Source: Chelativorans sp. (lineage in GTDB: Bacteria; Pseudomonadota; Alphaproteobacteria; Rhizobiales; Rhizobiaceae). From it: a stretch of DNA of 64,000 bases. Position numbers and translations under genes: made by a program. Location of the stretch: NCBI RefSeq assembly GCF_031180965.1, contig NZ_JAPSLH010000014.1, forward strand, positions 1 through 64,000, in the 5' to 3' direction. Below, piece by piece: positions 51,872 through 61,874 of the stretch. The number at the start of each line of letters is the position of its first letter. Positions within the stretch are counted from its first letter, which is position 1. Below the pieces are notes generated by a model. That model made no database searches, had not been told where the DNA came from, and worked only from the letters and a program-made list of their open reading frames with translations.

Positions 51872-53086
51872 ATGAGTGACATCTCCTTTGACCGTCCCAA
51901 ATACCTGCCGCTGGCGGTGATCGACCGTGCCCCGGCATTTGTTGCAGGCGGCGCCCTGCTGGTCGGATTCTTTGCAATCGCGCAACTGATCGACCTGCGG
52001 CAGGCTGCCTTGTTTCTTGTGGGCGGGCTGCTGGGCGCTGCTCTCTATCACGGCTCCTTCGGCTTCACGGGCGGCTGGCGCCGCTTGGTCGTCGAGCGCC
52101 GCGGGCGCGGAGTGCGCGCCCAGATGCTTATGATTGGCGTCGCGGCGGTGGCGATGATCCCGCTGCTCTCGGCCGGCAGCCTCGGCGGCCAGCCGCTGGT
52201 CGGCGCGCTGGCGCCGGTCGGCGTCTCCGTCCTTGTGGGTGCAGCCATGTTCGGGCTGGGCATGCAGCTCGGCGGCGGCTGCGGCTCTGGCACGCTGTTC
52301 ACCGTGGGCGGCGGCTCCTCGCGCATGCTGGTAACCCTGGTCTTTTTCATCATTGGCGCGTTGGTCGGTACGGCCCATCTGCCCTGGTGGTTGGAGCTGC
52401 CGTCTTACGGGACGATTGACCTCGGCCGGCAGTTCGGCGTCGGCACCGCCATCCTCGCCACGGTTTGCGCGCTTGGCCTCGTCGCGCTGGTGACGGCGCT
52501 GATCGAACGTCGCGCGCATGGCGATATCGAGCGCGAGCCGGCGCCCTCGCGTCCGGGCTGGACCTGGTTGCTCTACGGCCCGTGGCCGCTGGTCGGGGCG
52601 GGGCTGCTGCTCGCTCTGCTCAACATTGCCACTCTGCTCCTTGCCGGCCACCCCTGGTCGGTTACCTTCGGCTTCGGCTTGTGGGGCGCCAAGGCCGCGC
52701 AGGCGGTCGGCGTGCCGGTCGAGACTTGGGCGTTTTGGAACTGGCCCGGCCCGCGGACGGCGCTGCAGTCGAGCGTGCTCGCAGACGTCACCTCGGTGAT
52801 GAACTTCGGCATCATCTTGGGCGCCGCGCTAGCAGCCAGCCTTGCCGGCAAGTTCGCGCCGAAGGCAAAGATCCCGCTCGGCTCCTTCCTGGCGGCCGTC
52901 ATAGGGGGCCTGCTGATGGGCTACGGCGCCCGGCTCTCCTTCGGCTGCAACATCGGCGCGCTGTTCTCCGGCATCGCCTCGGGCAGCCTGCACGGCTGGC
53001 TGTGGTTCGCCGCCGCCTTCGCCGGTTCCTTCATCGGCATCTGGGCACGCCGGCTTTTCGGTCTCGACGGGTTCGCGAAGAAATGA
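51872..53086 (+). CDS. YeeE/YedE-family membrane protein (sulfur/thiosulfate transport family)
   Basis: 404 aa; MFGLGMQLGGGCGSGTLFTVGGGSSRMLVTLVFFIIGALVGT; LMGYGARLSFGCNIGALFSGIASGSLHGWLWFAAAFAGSFIGI. Confidence 0.88.
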   Translation: MSDISFDRPKYLPLAVIDRAPAFVAGGALLVGFFAIAQLIDLRQAALFLVGGLLGAALYHGSFGFTGGWRRLVVERRGRGVRAQMLMIGVAAVAMIPLLSAGSLGGQPLVGALAPVGVSVLVGAAMFGLGMQLGGGCGSGTLFTVGGGSSRMLVTLVFFIIGALVGTAHLPWWLELPSYGTIDLGRQFGVGTAILATVCALGLVALVTALIERRAHGDIEREPAPSRPGWTWLLYGPWPLVGAGLLLALLNIATLLLAGHPWSVTFGFGLWGAKAAQAVGVPVETWAFWNWPGPRTALQSSVLADVTSVMNFGIILGAALAASLAGKFAPKAKIPLGSFLAAVIGGLLMGYGARLSFGCNIGALFSGIASGSLHGWLWFAAAFAGSFIGIWARRLFGLDGFAKK

Positions 53087-53502
53087 GCACCGCGCGCAAC
53101 ACACTCCTCTTCGGCGCCGCGCTTGCCGCCGCAACCGCCGCTGTCGCCGTCGATCACTACTCCAATCCGGTGCCGCGCGCAGGCACGGCGGCGGCTACCG
53201 CGTCGGTCTCCGCCGCACCCTGTTCGGCAGCGGCCCCGTGCTCTGCTGGAGCCCCTGCGGCGGCTCCGGCAACGAGCGAGGCCGCTCCAGTCGCGGCTCC
53301 CACGGCACCCTGCGCTGCCGGCGCGCCATGTTCGGCAGCGGCACCGAAGCTCGCGCCGCCGGCTCCCCCTGCAGCGCCGCCGGCCAGGCGGGCAAAGCTT
53401 GCTCCGCCTCCGCCGCCGGCTCCGCTTCCCTCCGAGACGAAAAAGCTCCCGCCGCCTCCGCCGCCGGCGCCACTGCCGGCAAAAGGCCAGGTGAATGGCT
53501 GA
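53083..53502 (+). CDS. Anchored Ala/Pro/Cys-rich low-complexity protein
   Basis: ATGA overlap; MSTARNTLLFGAALAAATAAVAVDHYSNPVPRAGTAAATASVSAAPCSAAAPCSAGAPAAAP..APCAAGAPCSAAAPKLAPPAPP..PPPPPAPLP; N-terminal hydrophobic segment. Confidence 0.6.
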   Translation: MSTARNTLLFGAALAAATAAVAVDHYSNPVPRAGTAAATASVSAAPCSAAAPCSAGAPAAAPATSEAAPVAAPTAPCAAGAPCSAAAPKLAPPAPPAAPPARRAKLAPPPPPAPLPSETKKLPPPPPPAPLPAKGQVNG

Positions 53503-54082
53503 AAGTCATAAGGAAATCGCGCTGCGCGAGATCGCATTCTGCGAGAGCCTGCTCGCCAAGGGCGGGCTCAACATGCTCAGCGAGACGTTCCGCGGCACGG
53601 ACGAGATCACCGCTTGGCAACACTATCCGCCAGGCGACGTCTTCGACCCGGTCAGCGGTGCGCAGTGGTTCTACCACTGCCATCCTTCCGATGAGGGCGC
53701 GGTGGAACATGGCCACTTCCACTGCTTTCTGCGCCCACAGGGGATCGAGGGCCCGATCCATCACCTAGCGGCGGTGGGAGTAGACGCTTATGGGCGCGTT
53801 CGGCGGATATTCACCGTGAACCAGTGGGTCGTCGGTGACGACTGGCTGGACGCCGAAGGTACAATCCCGCTGCTAGCGCGTTTCGACGTCCAGATGCCGC
53901 GTCCGTCCTATCTCGTTAATCGCTGGTTGACAGCAATCTTTACGGCTTATGAGGGAGAGATCGCCGGATTGGTCCGCAAGCGTGACACGGTGCTTGCAGC
54001 GCACCGTCCGCCGGACGGTGTTGATACGCGTCAGGACCGGGCACTCGAGGTCGTTTCCGAGTTCAGGTTCCCGGATTTATAG
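53495..54082 (+). CDS. Conserved hypothetical protein (possibly DUF6969)
   Basis: 195 aa; ALREIAFCESLLAKGGLNMLSETFRGTDEITAWQHYPPGDVFDPVSGAQWFYHCHPSDEGAVEHGHFHCFLRP; overlaps the previous stop. Confidence 0.65.
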   Translation: MAESHKEIALREIAFCESLLAKGGLNMLSETFRGTDEITAWQHYPPGDVFDPVSGAQWFYHCHPSDEGAVEHGHFHCFLRPQGIEGPIHHLAAVGVDAYGRVRRIFTVNQWVVGDDWLDAEGTIPLLARFDVQMPRPSYLVNRWLTAIFTAYEGEIAGLVRKRDTVLAAHRPPDGVDTRQDRALEVVSEFRFPDL

Positions 54083-54563
54083 GTGCGACCGACGGGGCCG
54101 TGGCAGGCGAACACGAAGTTGGTATCGTAGATGAATGCGTAGTGGTATCCTATTTGGGTACGGCAACCGGGCGCCTGATGGCGGCACGAGACGTACTGGT
54201 TGAGTTCTAGTCATAGCGACGGGTGCCCAACCGATCATGGCTGTAGTCCTTGCCCGCGTGACGAGCGAGATCATGCCTACCACCAGCAGCCCCGCAGTTT
54301 AGCGGCGTCTCCCGCCGCGAGATCCGGCTGTCGGTTGGCCGCCTCACAGCCTCACAAATCTTTAAAAGATTGGCCTTCGTCTTGCTCGCTTCACAGAGAG
54401 GTTGAAGTAGGTTGGCGGCATCAGCCGCACCTCGTGGCCAGCTTTGTAGCCAGCACGCAGAATGAGGTGAATTGGGCGGCAGCGGTGACGTCACGCCGCC
54501 CTTTTCCGGCATGCAGCGTTCCACGCAGGTAACAATCCGCGCCAGTGCGCTCTCCGATGCTGC

Positions 54564-55475
54564 CTATTCGGCCGCCCGCAACGTGACAGGCCTCAGCGAA
54601 GCAAGTTCCCGCGCCTTGGCGAGGCTTGCGGGCAGTTCCCGGCGGTAGCGCCGGCCAATCTCCATCATGAGCACGGTATCGGGCAGGAAATCGAGCTCGG
54701 CAAAGATGTCGTCCCAGGCAATGTTCCCCCAACCAAGCGGCATGTGCAGATCCCCCAGCCCCAGCGCGGTCGCTTCCTGCGGGTAGTGGAATTTCGAATG
54801 GCCGGTCGGCAGGCCGAAGGAATCGTGCACATGGAGATGGCCTGTGACGGGCGCCATGGCGCGCAACTCCGCTTGGAAGTCGAGCCCGCGGAAGGTGCTC
54901 TCGATATAGGCGTGGCTGAAATCGATGAGCGCGACCAGATTGGGATGGTTCACCGCCTTCACCGTCGCCGCCACCTCGGTGGGCGTCTGCCGATATTGGC
55001 CGAAATCGGTGGTGAAGATGTTTTCCAGTGCAATCCGAACGCCATAGGGCCTTGCGAATTCGGCGAGCTCGAAGAGAGCGTCCCGTTCGCGCTTCTCCGC
55101 CTCGGCGCGGTCGGCGACCTGATCGGCGCGCAGGAAGCCGCTATGTTGCACGATGACGCGCGCATCGACGCGGTCGCAAAGCTCGACCAGAGCCTTGGCG
55201 GCGGCGAGCTGGTAGCGCACCGTAACAGGATCCATGAAGTTCGAGGAGACGAGCCCGTGCACCGTGTAACGGAAGGGGTATTTCTTGGTGAGCGCCACGA
55301 GCGTCTCGGCGCGCTCTTCGACGATGCGGCCGCCGGCAACGACATCAAGGCTGGTCAGGCCGAGTTCGACCGTATCGACCCCAATCTCGGCCAAATAGCG
55401 CAGGTCCGATTCAAAACTTTCCAGTTCTCCGTCCACCGACCCTGCGGTAAAGCCGACACCCGTAATATTGCTCAT
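54564..55475 (-). CDS. Sugar phosphate isomerase/epimerase (xylose isomerase-like TIM barrel)
   Basis: MSNITGVGFTAGSVDGELESFESDLRYLAEIGVDTVELGLTSLDVVAGG; IALENIFTTDFGQYRQTPTEVAATVKAVNHPNLVALIDFSHAYIEST. Confidence 0.87.
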   Translation of the reverse strand: MSNITGVGFTAGSVDGELESFESDLRYLAEIGVDTVELGLTSLDVVAGGRIVEERAETLVALTKKYPFRYTVHGLVSSNFMDPVTVRYQLAAAKALVELCDRVDARVIVQHSGFLRADQVADRAEAEKRERDALFELAEFARPYGVRIALENIFTTDFGQYRQTPTEVAATVKAVNHPNLVALIDFSHAYIESTFRGLDFQAELRAMAPVTGHLHVHDSFGLPTGHSKFHYPQEATALGLGDLHMPLGWGNIAWDDIFAELDFLPDTVLMMEIGRRYRRELPASLAKARELASLRPVTLRAAE

Positions 55476-55510
55476 CTTCTTCTCCTCGATTGAGCTGGGA
55501 ATTCTTGAAT

Positions 55511-56593
55511 TCACGCATGCGCGTCGATGCGGCGGCCGTCCTCTGCTGAGAAGACGTGCAGGGCATCGTCGTTGAATTCCAGGTGCACCGGAGCGCCGGA
55601 AGGGATATCGACATTCTCGGTCTCGACGGCGACGATGCGCGTTCCGCTTGCATCGGCATGGATGAGCCGAGCAGCGCCGAGCTCCTCGATATACTCCACC
55701 AGAGCCGGAATTGCCCCCGGCTTTTGCTCGTTCGTCCGGCGCACGGCTTCCGGGCGTACGCCAAGCACGAGTTTGCGCCCTGGCCTGCGCTGGCCGTTGA
55801 GGGGCTCGGCGGCAAGCCGGCCGCCGCGGCCATAGACGAAGTGGCCCTGCTCATCGAACATGCCTTCGATGAGGTTCATGGCTGGTGAGCCGATGAAGTC
55901 CGCTACGAAGCGGCTGGCCGGACGGTTGTAGACCTCCGACGGCTTTCCGATCTGCTCAACGCGTCCGGCATTCATAATGATGAGCCGGTCCGCGAGCGTC
56001 ATGGCCTCCGTCTGGTCGTGGGTGACGAAGACCGAGGTGACGCCGAGGTCGCGATGGAGCCTGCGCACCTCTGCCCGCATGGCGACGCGAAGCTTGGCAT
56101 CGAGATTGGAGAATGGCTCGTCGAACAGGAAAACCTTGGGCTCGCGCACCATTGCGCGCGCCATGGCCACGCGCTGCCGCTGTCCGCCCGAAAGCTGTCC
56201 CGGTCGCCGGTCGAGATAATCTTCAAGGCCGACGGACTTCGCCACGGCGCGGACACGCTCGTCGCGCTGCGCCCGCGGCACGCCGGCCACTTTCAGCGAA
56301 TAGCCGATATTCTGCGCCACCGTCATGTGCGGATAGAGCGCGTAGTTCTGGAACACCATGGCGCAGCCTCGGTCACGCGGCTCCACCTGGTTCACAAGCC
56401 GATCGCCGATATGGATCTCGCCTGCGGTGACTTCCTCCAGGCCGGCGATCATGCGCAGAAGCGTGGACTTGCCGCAGCCCGACGGGCCGAGGATGACGAT
56501 GAACTCTCCAGCCTCGATCTCCACGTTCACACCGTGGATCACCGGCGTTTTGCCGTAGTTCTTCTTGACGGACTTCAGCGTGATAGCAGCCAT
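55511..56593 (-). CDS. ugpC: ABC transporter ATP-binding protein (UgpC/MalK type)
   Basis: [74 protein letters not shown]. Confidence 0.88.
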   Translation of the reverse strand: MAAITLKSVKKNYGKTPVIHGVNVEIEAGEFIVILGPSGCGKSTLLRMIAGLEEVTAGEIHIGDRLVNQVEPRDRGCAMVFQNYALYPHMTVAQNIGYSLKVAGVPRAQRDERVRAVAKSVGLEDYLDRRPGQLSGGQRQRVAMARAMVREPKVFLFDEPFSNLDAKLRVAMRAEVRRLHRDLGVTSVFVTHDQTEAMTLADRLIIMNAGRVEQIGKPSEVYNRPASRFVADFIGSPAMNLIEGMFDEQGHFVYGRGGRLAAEPLNGQRRPGRKLVLGVRPEAVRRTNEQKPGAIPALVEYIEELGAARLIHADASGTRIVAVETENVDIPSGAPVHLEFNDDALHVFSAEDGRRIDAHA

Positions 56594-56605
56594 TTTTCGA
56601 TCCAT

Positions 56606-57523
56606 TCACTTGTCGCGGGAGATGAGGCCGCGCACGAACCAGCGCTGCGCAAGCGCAACGATGACGAGCGGCGGCAGCATGATGATCAAGGCACCCGCCA
56701 TGGTGACGTTCCAGTCCGGCGTGCCGTTCTGGGCCGGGATCAGCGCCTTCAACTGCATCACCACCGTGCCGTAGTTCTCACGGTCCGTAGTGACCAGGAG
56801 CGGCCATAAATACTGGTTCCAGGACGACACGAACATGATGGTGGCGAGCGCCAGCATGTTGGTCCGGGAAAGCGGGATGAGTACGTCGAAAAAGAAGCGC
56901 ATCGGCCCGGAGCCGTCCATCTTCGAGGCCTCTACCAGTTCGTCGGGCACGGTCATGAAGAACTGGCGGTAGAGGAAGGTGCCGGTCGCCGTGGCCACCA
57001 GCGGCAGGATCAGCCCGGTATAGGAGTTGAGGAGGTTCCAGTTGAGGCTCACTTCCACACCAGTGAGCGCTGAGATGAGGCCCGTCAGGCCCAGCGTATC
57101 GAGCAGGGTCTGAAAGGGCGAGAGCGCGTTGGCGGCGATCGAGTAGGTCGGCACGATTCGCACTTCCAGCGGCAGCATCAAGGTGACGAAGATCATCCAG
57201 AAACAGACCATCCGCGCCCGATAGTTGAAGAAGACGATCGAGAAGGCGGAAAGGGCGGCAATGGTGATCTTGCCGAAGGTCACGCCCAGCGCCACGATCA
57301 GGCTGTTCAGCAGTTTCGGACCCAGATCCGCCCGGTTCCAAGCAGCCTCAATGTTCTCCCAAAGGTGGGCGCTCGGCCAGAGGCTCATCGGCACCCGGGC
57401 GATCTCGGAAAGCGACTGCGAAGCGGCCACCAGGACGACCCAGAAGGGGGTGACGACGATGAGAAAGCCGATCACCATCATCGCATAGCTGATCGCGTTG
57501 AAGAGGGGGGAGCGCTCGATCAT
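56606..57523 (-). CDS. ugpE: Carbohydrate ABC permease (UgpE-like)
   Basis: 305 aa; YRQFFMTVPDELVEASKMDGSGPMRFFFDVLIPLSRTNMLALATIMFVSSWNQYLWPLL. Confidence 0.88.
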   Translation of the reverse strand: MIERSPLFNAISYAMMVIGFLIVVTPFWVVLVAASQSLSEIARVPMSLWPSAHLWENIEAAWNRADLGPKLLNSLIVALGVTFGKITIAALSAFSIVFFNYRARMVCFWMIFVTLMLPLEVRIVPTYSIAANALSPFQTLLDTLGLTGLISALTGVEVSLNWNLLNSYTGLILPLVATATGTFLYRQFFMTVPDELVEASKMDGSGPMRFFFDVLIPLSRTNMLALATIMFVSSWNQYLWPLLVTTDRENYGTVVMQLKALIPAQNGTPDWNVTMAGALIIMLPPLVIVALAQRWFVRGLISRDK

Positions 57524-57532
57524 CGTCTTCTC

Positions 57533-58417
57533 CTACGCGTAGTGGATCCGCCGCTCGATCCATTTGAACTGGACGAAAGTGAGCGCCATCACGAGCAGCA
57601 TGAGCACGATGCTCTGAGCGGCGGCCCCCGAATAATCGAGGCCCCTGAACCCGTCGAAATAGATCTTGTAGACCATCACCTCCGTGCTTCCGACAGGACC
57701 GCCCTCAGTCATCACGTCGATCAGCCCGAAGCTGTCGGTGAAGCTCGAGATGATGTTCATGATCAGAAGGAAGAAGGTGGTGGGAGCTATCAGCGGCAGC
57801 TGCAGGTCGATCATGCGTCGCGCCGGGCCGGCGCCGTCCATGGCGCCTGCCTCGAACATCGAGCGCGGGATCATCTGCAGGGCGGCGAGGAAGAAGATGA
57901 AATTGTAGCCGATGCCGAGCCAGGCATGGCAGACGATGACCATCAGCAGGGCATGAGCGCCGTTGGTCGCCGGATTCCAGATGCCGGGCCACATTCCGTT
58001 GAGCGTTCCGACAAGGCCGGCCTCGGGCGAGAAGATGAACCGGAAGGCCACGCCCGCCGCCGGCGCCGCAATTGCGTAGGGCCAGATATACACGTCTTGG
58101 AATATCTTAGTGCCACGCAAAGACCGGTCGACAAAGAGCGCGAGGACGAGCGCCAGGGTCATGGAAATGCCGGTCGCCGCGAGCGCGTAGAGGCCGCTGC
58201 GCATAACCGTGTTCCAGTACCTGGCGTCGCCAAATACCTGGCGAAAATTATCGAAACCCACCCAGACATTGCCTCCGCCCCAGGCCTGTTCCAGCGTGAA
58301 GGCCCAATAGAGCGCCTGCGAGGCCGGCCAGTAGAAGAAGACGAAGATCAAGATGAGCTGTGGCGCGATCAGCAGCCAGGGCAAGAGCCGGTTCCGGTAG
58401 TATGCGCGTCGTTCCAT
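57533..58417 (-). CDS. ugpA: Carbohydrate ABC permease (UgpA-like)
   Basis: MERRAYYRNRLLPWLLIAPQLILIFVFFYWPASQALYWAFTLEQAWGGGNVWVGFDNFRQVF. Confidence 0.88.
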   Translation of the reverse strand: MERRAYYRNRLLPWLLIAPQLILIFVFFYWPASQALYWAFTLEQAWGGGNVWVGFDNFRQVFGDARYWNTVMRSGLYALAATGISMTLALVLALFVDRSLRGTKIFQDVYIWPYAIAAPAAGVAFRFIFSPEAGLVGTLNGMWPGIWNPATNGAHALLMVIVCHAWLGIGYNFIFFLAALQMIPRSMFEAGAMDGAGPARRMIDLQLPLIAPTTFFLLIMNIISSFTDSFGLIDVMTEGGPVGSTEVMVYKIYFDGFRGLDYSGAAAQSIVLMLLVMALTFVQFKWIERRIHYA

Positions 58418-58488
58418 AGGGCTGCGGTCCCGAACGTTCGATGATGAGCGAGGGGCATGGGCGGGAATGCAGCCATACCCCATCTTCG

Positions 58489-59832
58489 CTAGTTCAGCTG
58501 AGCGCCCTGATAGGTCTTCTCAAAACGGCGCAGCACCGCGTTGCTGCGTTCGGCAGCGCCGTCCAATGCCTCCTGCACAGGCACGTTCTGGAACAGCACC
58601 TGCTGGATCGTGTCCCCCATCTCCTTGCGGATGGCGGTGAAGTTGCCGAGACGGATGCCGCGCGTATATTCCGTCGGCGGTGTGTAGGTCAGGCTCTCGA
58701 TCGCTAGCTCGCGGCCCTTGTAAGGAGCCTTGTCATAGAAGCCCTTGGCCTTCATCGCCTGGAAGCCGGTATTGGTGACCGGAATGTAACCGGTGACGGT
58801 GGACCACCATTCCACCTGGTCCGGCTGGGCGATGAAGTTGTAGAAGGCGGCCGCGCCCTTGTATTCCTCGTCCGATTTGCCCTTGAGCGTCCAGAGCGAC
58901 GCGCCGCCCACCAGCGAGTTCTTCCGCTCGGTGCCGGCCCAGATGGGCAGCATCGCCACTTCCCAGTTCATGCCTTCGACCGCCTGCTTGGCGAAGGTGC
59001 CGTGGTCGGCGATCGAGCTGCTCACGATCTGGCACTTGGCGTTGACGAAGGCAGCGTTCGACGTCTCGCCCGTCGCCTTGCTCTTGTGGACCAACAGGCC
59101 TTCGTCATGCAGCTTCTTCAGCCAGGTGAGCTGGTCGACGAATTTTGTCTTGTTGAACACCACCTCGGCATCGAGGCCCTCATAGCCGTTGCCCTTGGTC
59201 GCGATCGGCTGGTTATGGATGGCGGAGAATTGCTCGAACCACTGCCAGACACCGGTGGGATCGAAAGCGATCGGGCAGTCATAGCCGGCGCCCTTCATGG
59301 CGCGCGCGACCTGTTCCACTTCTTCCCAGGTCTCCGGCAGGCCTTCGAAGCCGACCTTCTTCAGCGCGTCCGTGTTGTAATAGATCATCGCCGTCGAAGA
59401 GTTGAAGGGGAAGGAGAGCAGCTCTCCCTGGCTGGTCGAATAGTAGCTGGCGATGCCGGAGAAGTAATTGCTCCAGTCGATCTGGTGCCCATTCTTCTCC
59501 ATCAGCTCGCGCGCCGGCACATAGGCACCCGAAAGCATCAGGTCCAGCGTCCCGCCGTCATAGATCTGGGCAATGGCCGGCTGCTTGTTGGCGCGGAAAG
59601 CGGCGATCGTGTTCTGGAGGGTCGCCTCATAGGTGTCATGGCCGACGCAGACGATCTCGTACTCGTTCTGGGAGTCGTTGAAGCGCTTGCACATCTCCTG
59701 GACCCGTTCGCCGAGATCGCCGCTCAGGCCGTACCAGAATTCGAACTTGGTGGAGGCCGCAAAGGCCGGTGATGCGGTGAGCGCCGAAACGCTTGCTGCT
59801 AGGGCCGCAGCGAGCAGCCTGGTAAATGTCAT
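58489..59832 (-). CDS. ugpB: ABC extracellular substrate-binding protein (UgpB-like)
   Basis: Start MTFTRLLAAALAASVSALTASPAFA signal peptide; FEFWYGLSGDLGERVQEMCKRFNDSQNEYEIVCVGHDTYEATLQNTIAAFRANKQPAIAQIYDGGTLDLML. Confidence 0.87.
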   Translation of the reverse strand: MTFTRLLAAALAASVSALTASPAFAASTKFEFWYGLSGDLGERVQEMCKRFNDSQNEYEIVCVGHDTYEATLQNTIAAFRANKQPAIAQIYDGGTLDLMLSGAYVPARELMEKNGHQIDWSNYFSGIASYYSTSQGELLSFPFNSSTAMIYYNTDALKKVGFEGLPETWEEVEQVARAMKGAGYDCPIAFDPTGVWQWFEQFSAIHNQPIATKGNGYEGLDAEVVFNKTKFVDQLTWLKKLHDEGLLVHKSKATGETSNAAFVNAKCQIVSSSIADHGTFAKQAVEGMNWEVAMLPIWAGTERKNSLVGGASLWTLKGKSDEEYKGAAAFYNFIAQPDQVEWWSTVTGYIPVTNTGFQAMKAKGFYDKAPYKGRELAIESLTYTPPTEYTRGIRLGNFTAIRKEMGDTIQQVLFQNVPVQEALDGAAERSNAVLRRFEKTYQGAQLN

Positions 59833-60007
59833 CTGCCGTTCTCCCGTGTGGACGTGAACGCCTTCCCTTCGAGGCAGGCACCCACTAGCGGGCGAAGATG
59901 ACGTTTGCTTCACGTCCAGATGAAGCTCGGATGACATTTGTGGATGAGGCACGCTGCCAGCCGCGCGAAGCGCAGCGGGTGCCGCAGCACCAGCCGCGCT
60001 GATCGCA

Positions 60008-60700
60008 CTACTCTGCGGCTTCTCTCATCGGGATCAGCCGCCGTTCCACCTGCTGGAGATGCAGGCGCATCGCCGTCGCGGCGCCGGAAAGGTCGCGCTC
60101 GGCAATTGCCTGCACGATGCGCTCGTGGTCCTCAAAGCTGTGATGGTCATCCGGCGGCCGCGCGCCTTCCGAGCGCAGGCGGCCCCACACAACTGTCCGG
60201 CGTACGGCATTGAGCACGTCGAAGAGACCAAGCAGCACGCTGTTTCGGCTTGCCTGCGCAATCTGCCGGTGCAGGAGGTTGTCGAAATTCTCGTATTGGC
60301 GCCAGGTCTCCGCCGCGCGCGTCTGTGCCATCGACTGCCGCATGGTGGCGATATCATCGAGCGTGGCGTGCAGCGCCGCCTCCCGCGCGATCTCCGGCTC
60401 GATGATGAGCCGCGCCCGCATCACGTCGGCGGGGCTGGTGCGGCCGGCAATCTCGGAAATGCCGATCGTCTCCTCGACGGGGCCGCTGCCCACGAACGTG
60501 CCTTTGCCGACATGGCGCCAAATGCGCCCGTCCTTCTCCAGCACCGCGAGCGCCTTGCGCAGGTCACCGCGCGAGACACCCAGGCCCTCGCACAGCTCGC
60601 GTTCTGGCGGCAGCCGCGTTTCGCCCGACAGGTCCATCTGCGCCAAATACGCCTGTAGCTGCACCAAGGCAGCGTGGCCGCCGCTTCCCAACCTGTCCAT
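60008..60700 (-). CDS. GntR-family (FadR/FCD) transcriptional regulator
   Basis: Start taken as MDRLGSGGHAAL (alternative 60733); SGETRLPPERELCEGLGVSRGDLRKALAVLEKDGRIWRHVGKGTFVGSGPV. Confidence 0.9.
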   Translation of the reverse strand: MDRLGSGGHAALVQLQAYLAQMDLSGETRLPPERELCEGLGVSRGDLRKALAVLEKDGRIWRHVGKGTFVGSGPVEETIGISEIAGRTSPADVMRARLIIEPEIAREAALHATLDDIATMRQSMAQTRAAETWRQYENFDNLLHRQIAQASRNSVLLGLFDVLNAVRRTVVWGRLRSEGARPPDDHHSFEDHERIVQAIAERDLSGAATAMRLHLQQVERRLIPMREAAE

Positions 60701-60713
60701 TGGTTTAACCAAT
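60699..60713. promoter_or_regulatory. FadR-type operator-like palindrome overlapping the gntR start
   Basis: attggtt-t-aaccaat; further half-sites taacca at 60837 and tggtta at 60853. Confidence 0.6.
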
Positions 60714-60873
60714 CGCCACGTGATTTTCCTCATCTGCCTCTAGACGCAACCAGCCGCTTCGTCAATCTCACCACGGTTTTCGCCCTGCGAGGCACTTGCT
60801 TCAGATTTGCCGCTTGACCAATGCTGTTCGGAAGCCTAACCATTTTGAAGATTGGTTATAGGGAGGAGATACC

Positions 60874-61863
60874 ATGACCATGATGTTCAAACGTGCCGTA
60901 CTTGCTGGCGCTATTGCTGCCGTGGTGGGAAGCGTTTCTGCCGAGGCGGAAGCGGGGGATATGAGGATCGCCTTCGGCGACCTTCCGGGCATCGAGTCGA
61001 TCCAGACGCTCGCCGCCATCGAGCGCGCCAAGGAGCGCGGCGTCAATGTCGAGCTAATCGTGCTCAATGATGAGGATCTCGCTGCGCAGGCCATCGTCGG
61101 CGGCCAGGCCGATGTCGGCATCGGCGCGCCCTACACACTCATCCAGAAGGTCGGGGTGCCGATCCGCATCTTTGCCCAGATTTCCACGCTGCGCTTCTTC
61201 CCCGTCGTCAACAGCGAGTTCTACAAGGACTGGAAGGATCTCGACGGCCAGGAGGTGGCCGTGCAGGCGCGCGGCTCCGGCACGGAGGCCGTCATGGTCA
61301 TGATGGCCGAAAAGCACGGGATAAAGCTCGGCAATATCAGCTATGTCCCGGGTTCCGAGGTCCGCCGCAACGCGCTTCTGCAGGGCACGCTCAAGGCCTC
61401 GATCGTCGACGCCGCCAATCGCCGCGCGCTGGAAGCCGAGGCGCCTGGAAAGTTCATCGTCCTTCCGGTCGAGGACCTCGGCGCTTCGGACGAAGCTGTC
61501 TTTGCCACCGTCGAGTATCTGGAGAACAACGCGGCCGATGTCGACATGTTGGTGGAGGAACTGCTTAAGACCGGTCGCGAAATCACCGAGAATCCGGCCG
61601 CCGCGGTCGAGCTGCGCAATAAATACAAGCTCCTGCCTGACCTCGGCGCCGAAGCCGACAAGGAAATCGAGGAATATTACAAAGAGACCGCGGAGGCAGG
61701 AGCGCTGGCGCTCAATGGCGGCGGAGCGGAAGCGGCGGCCGACGATTTCGCGTTCTTCAGCCTCTCCGGACAGCTGGAGGGCGACCCAGCCTCCCTGAAA
61801 GTCGAGGACTTCTGGCATCTGGCGGCGCTCGACCGGGCGCTCGCCAAGCTCGGCAAGAAATAG
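60874..61863 (+). CDS. ABC transporter substrate-binding protein (NMT1/SsuA-like)
   Basis: 329 aa with signal peptide; ILVLNDEDLAAQAIVGGQADVGIGAPYTLIQKVGVPIRIFAQIS. Confidence 0.85.
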   Translation: MTMMFKRAVLAGAIAAVVGSVSAEAEAGDMRIAFGDLPGIESIQTLAAIERAKERGVNVELIVLNDEDLAAQAIVGGQADVGIGAPYTLIQKVGVPIRIFAQISTLRFFPVVNSEFYKDWKDLDGQEVAVQARGSGTEAVMVMMAEKHGIKLGNISYVPGSEVRRNALLQGTLKASIVDAANRRALEAEAPGKFIVLPVEDLGASDEAVFATVEYLENNAADVDMLVEELLKTGREITENPAAAVELRNKYKLLPDLGAEADKEIEEYYKETAEAGALALNGGGAEAAADDFAFFSLSGQLEGDPASLKVEDFWHLAALDRALAKLGKK

Positions 61864-61874
61864 GCGCGCGGCTG

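Noticed and set aside
54002-54020. caccgtccg-c-cggacggtg inverted repeat, similar to the TetR operator
   Set aside because: Lies inside the 53495-54082 coding region, encoding RPPDGV; similarity to the RND operator probably coincidental
57365-58444. 359-aa plus-strand ORF
   Set aside because: Antisense to Ugp-like permeases; His/Asp/Glu-rich shadow frame
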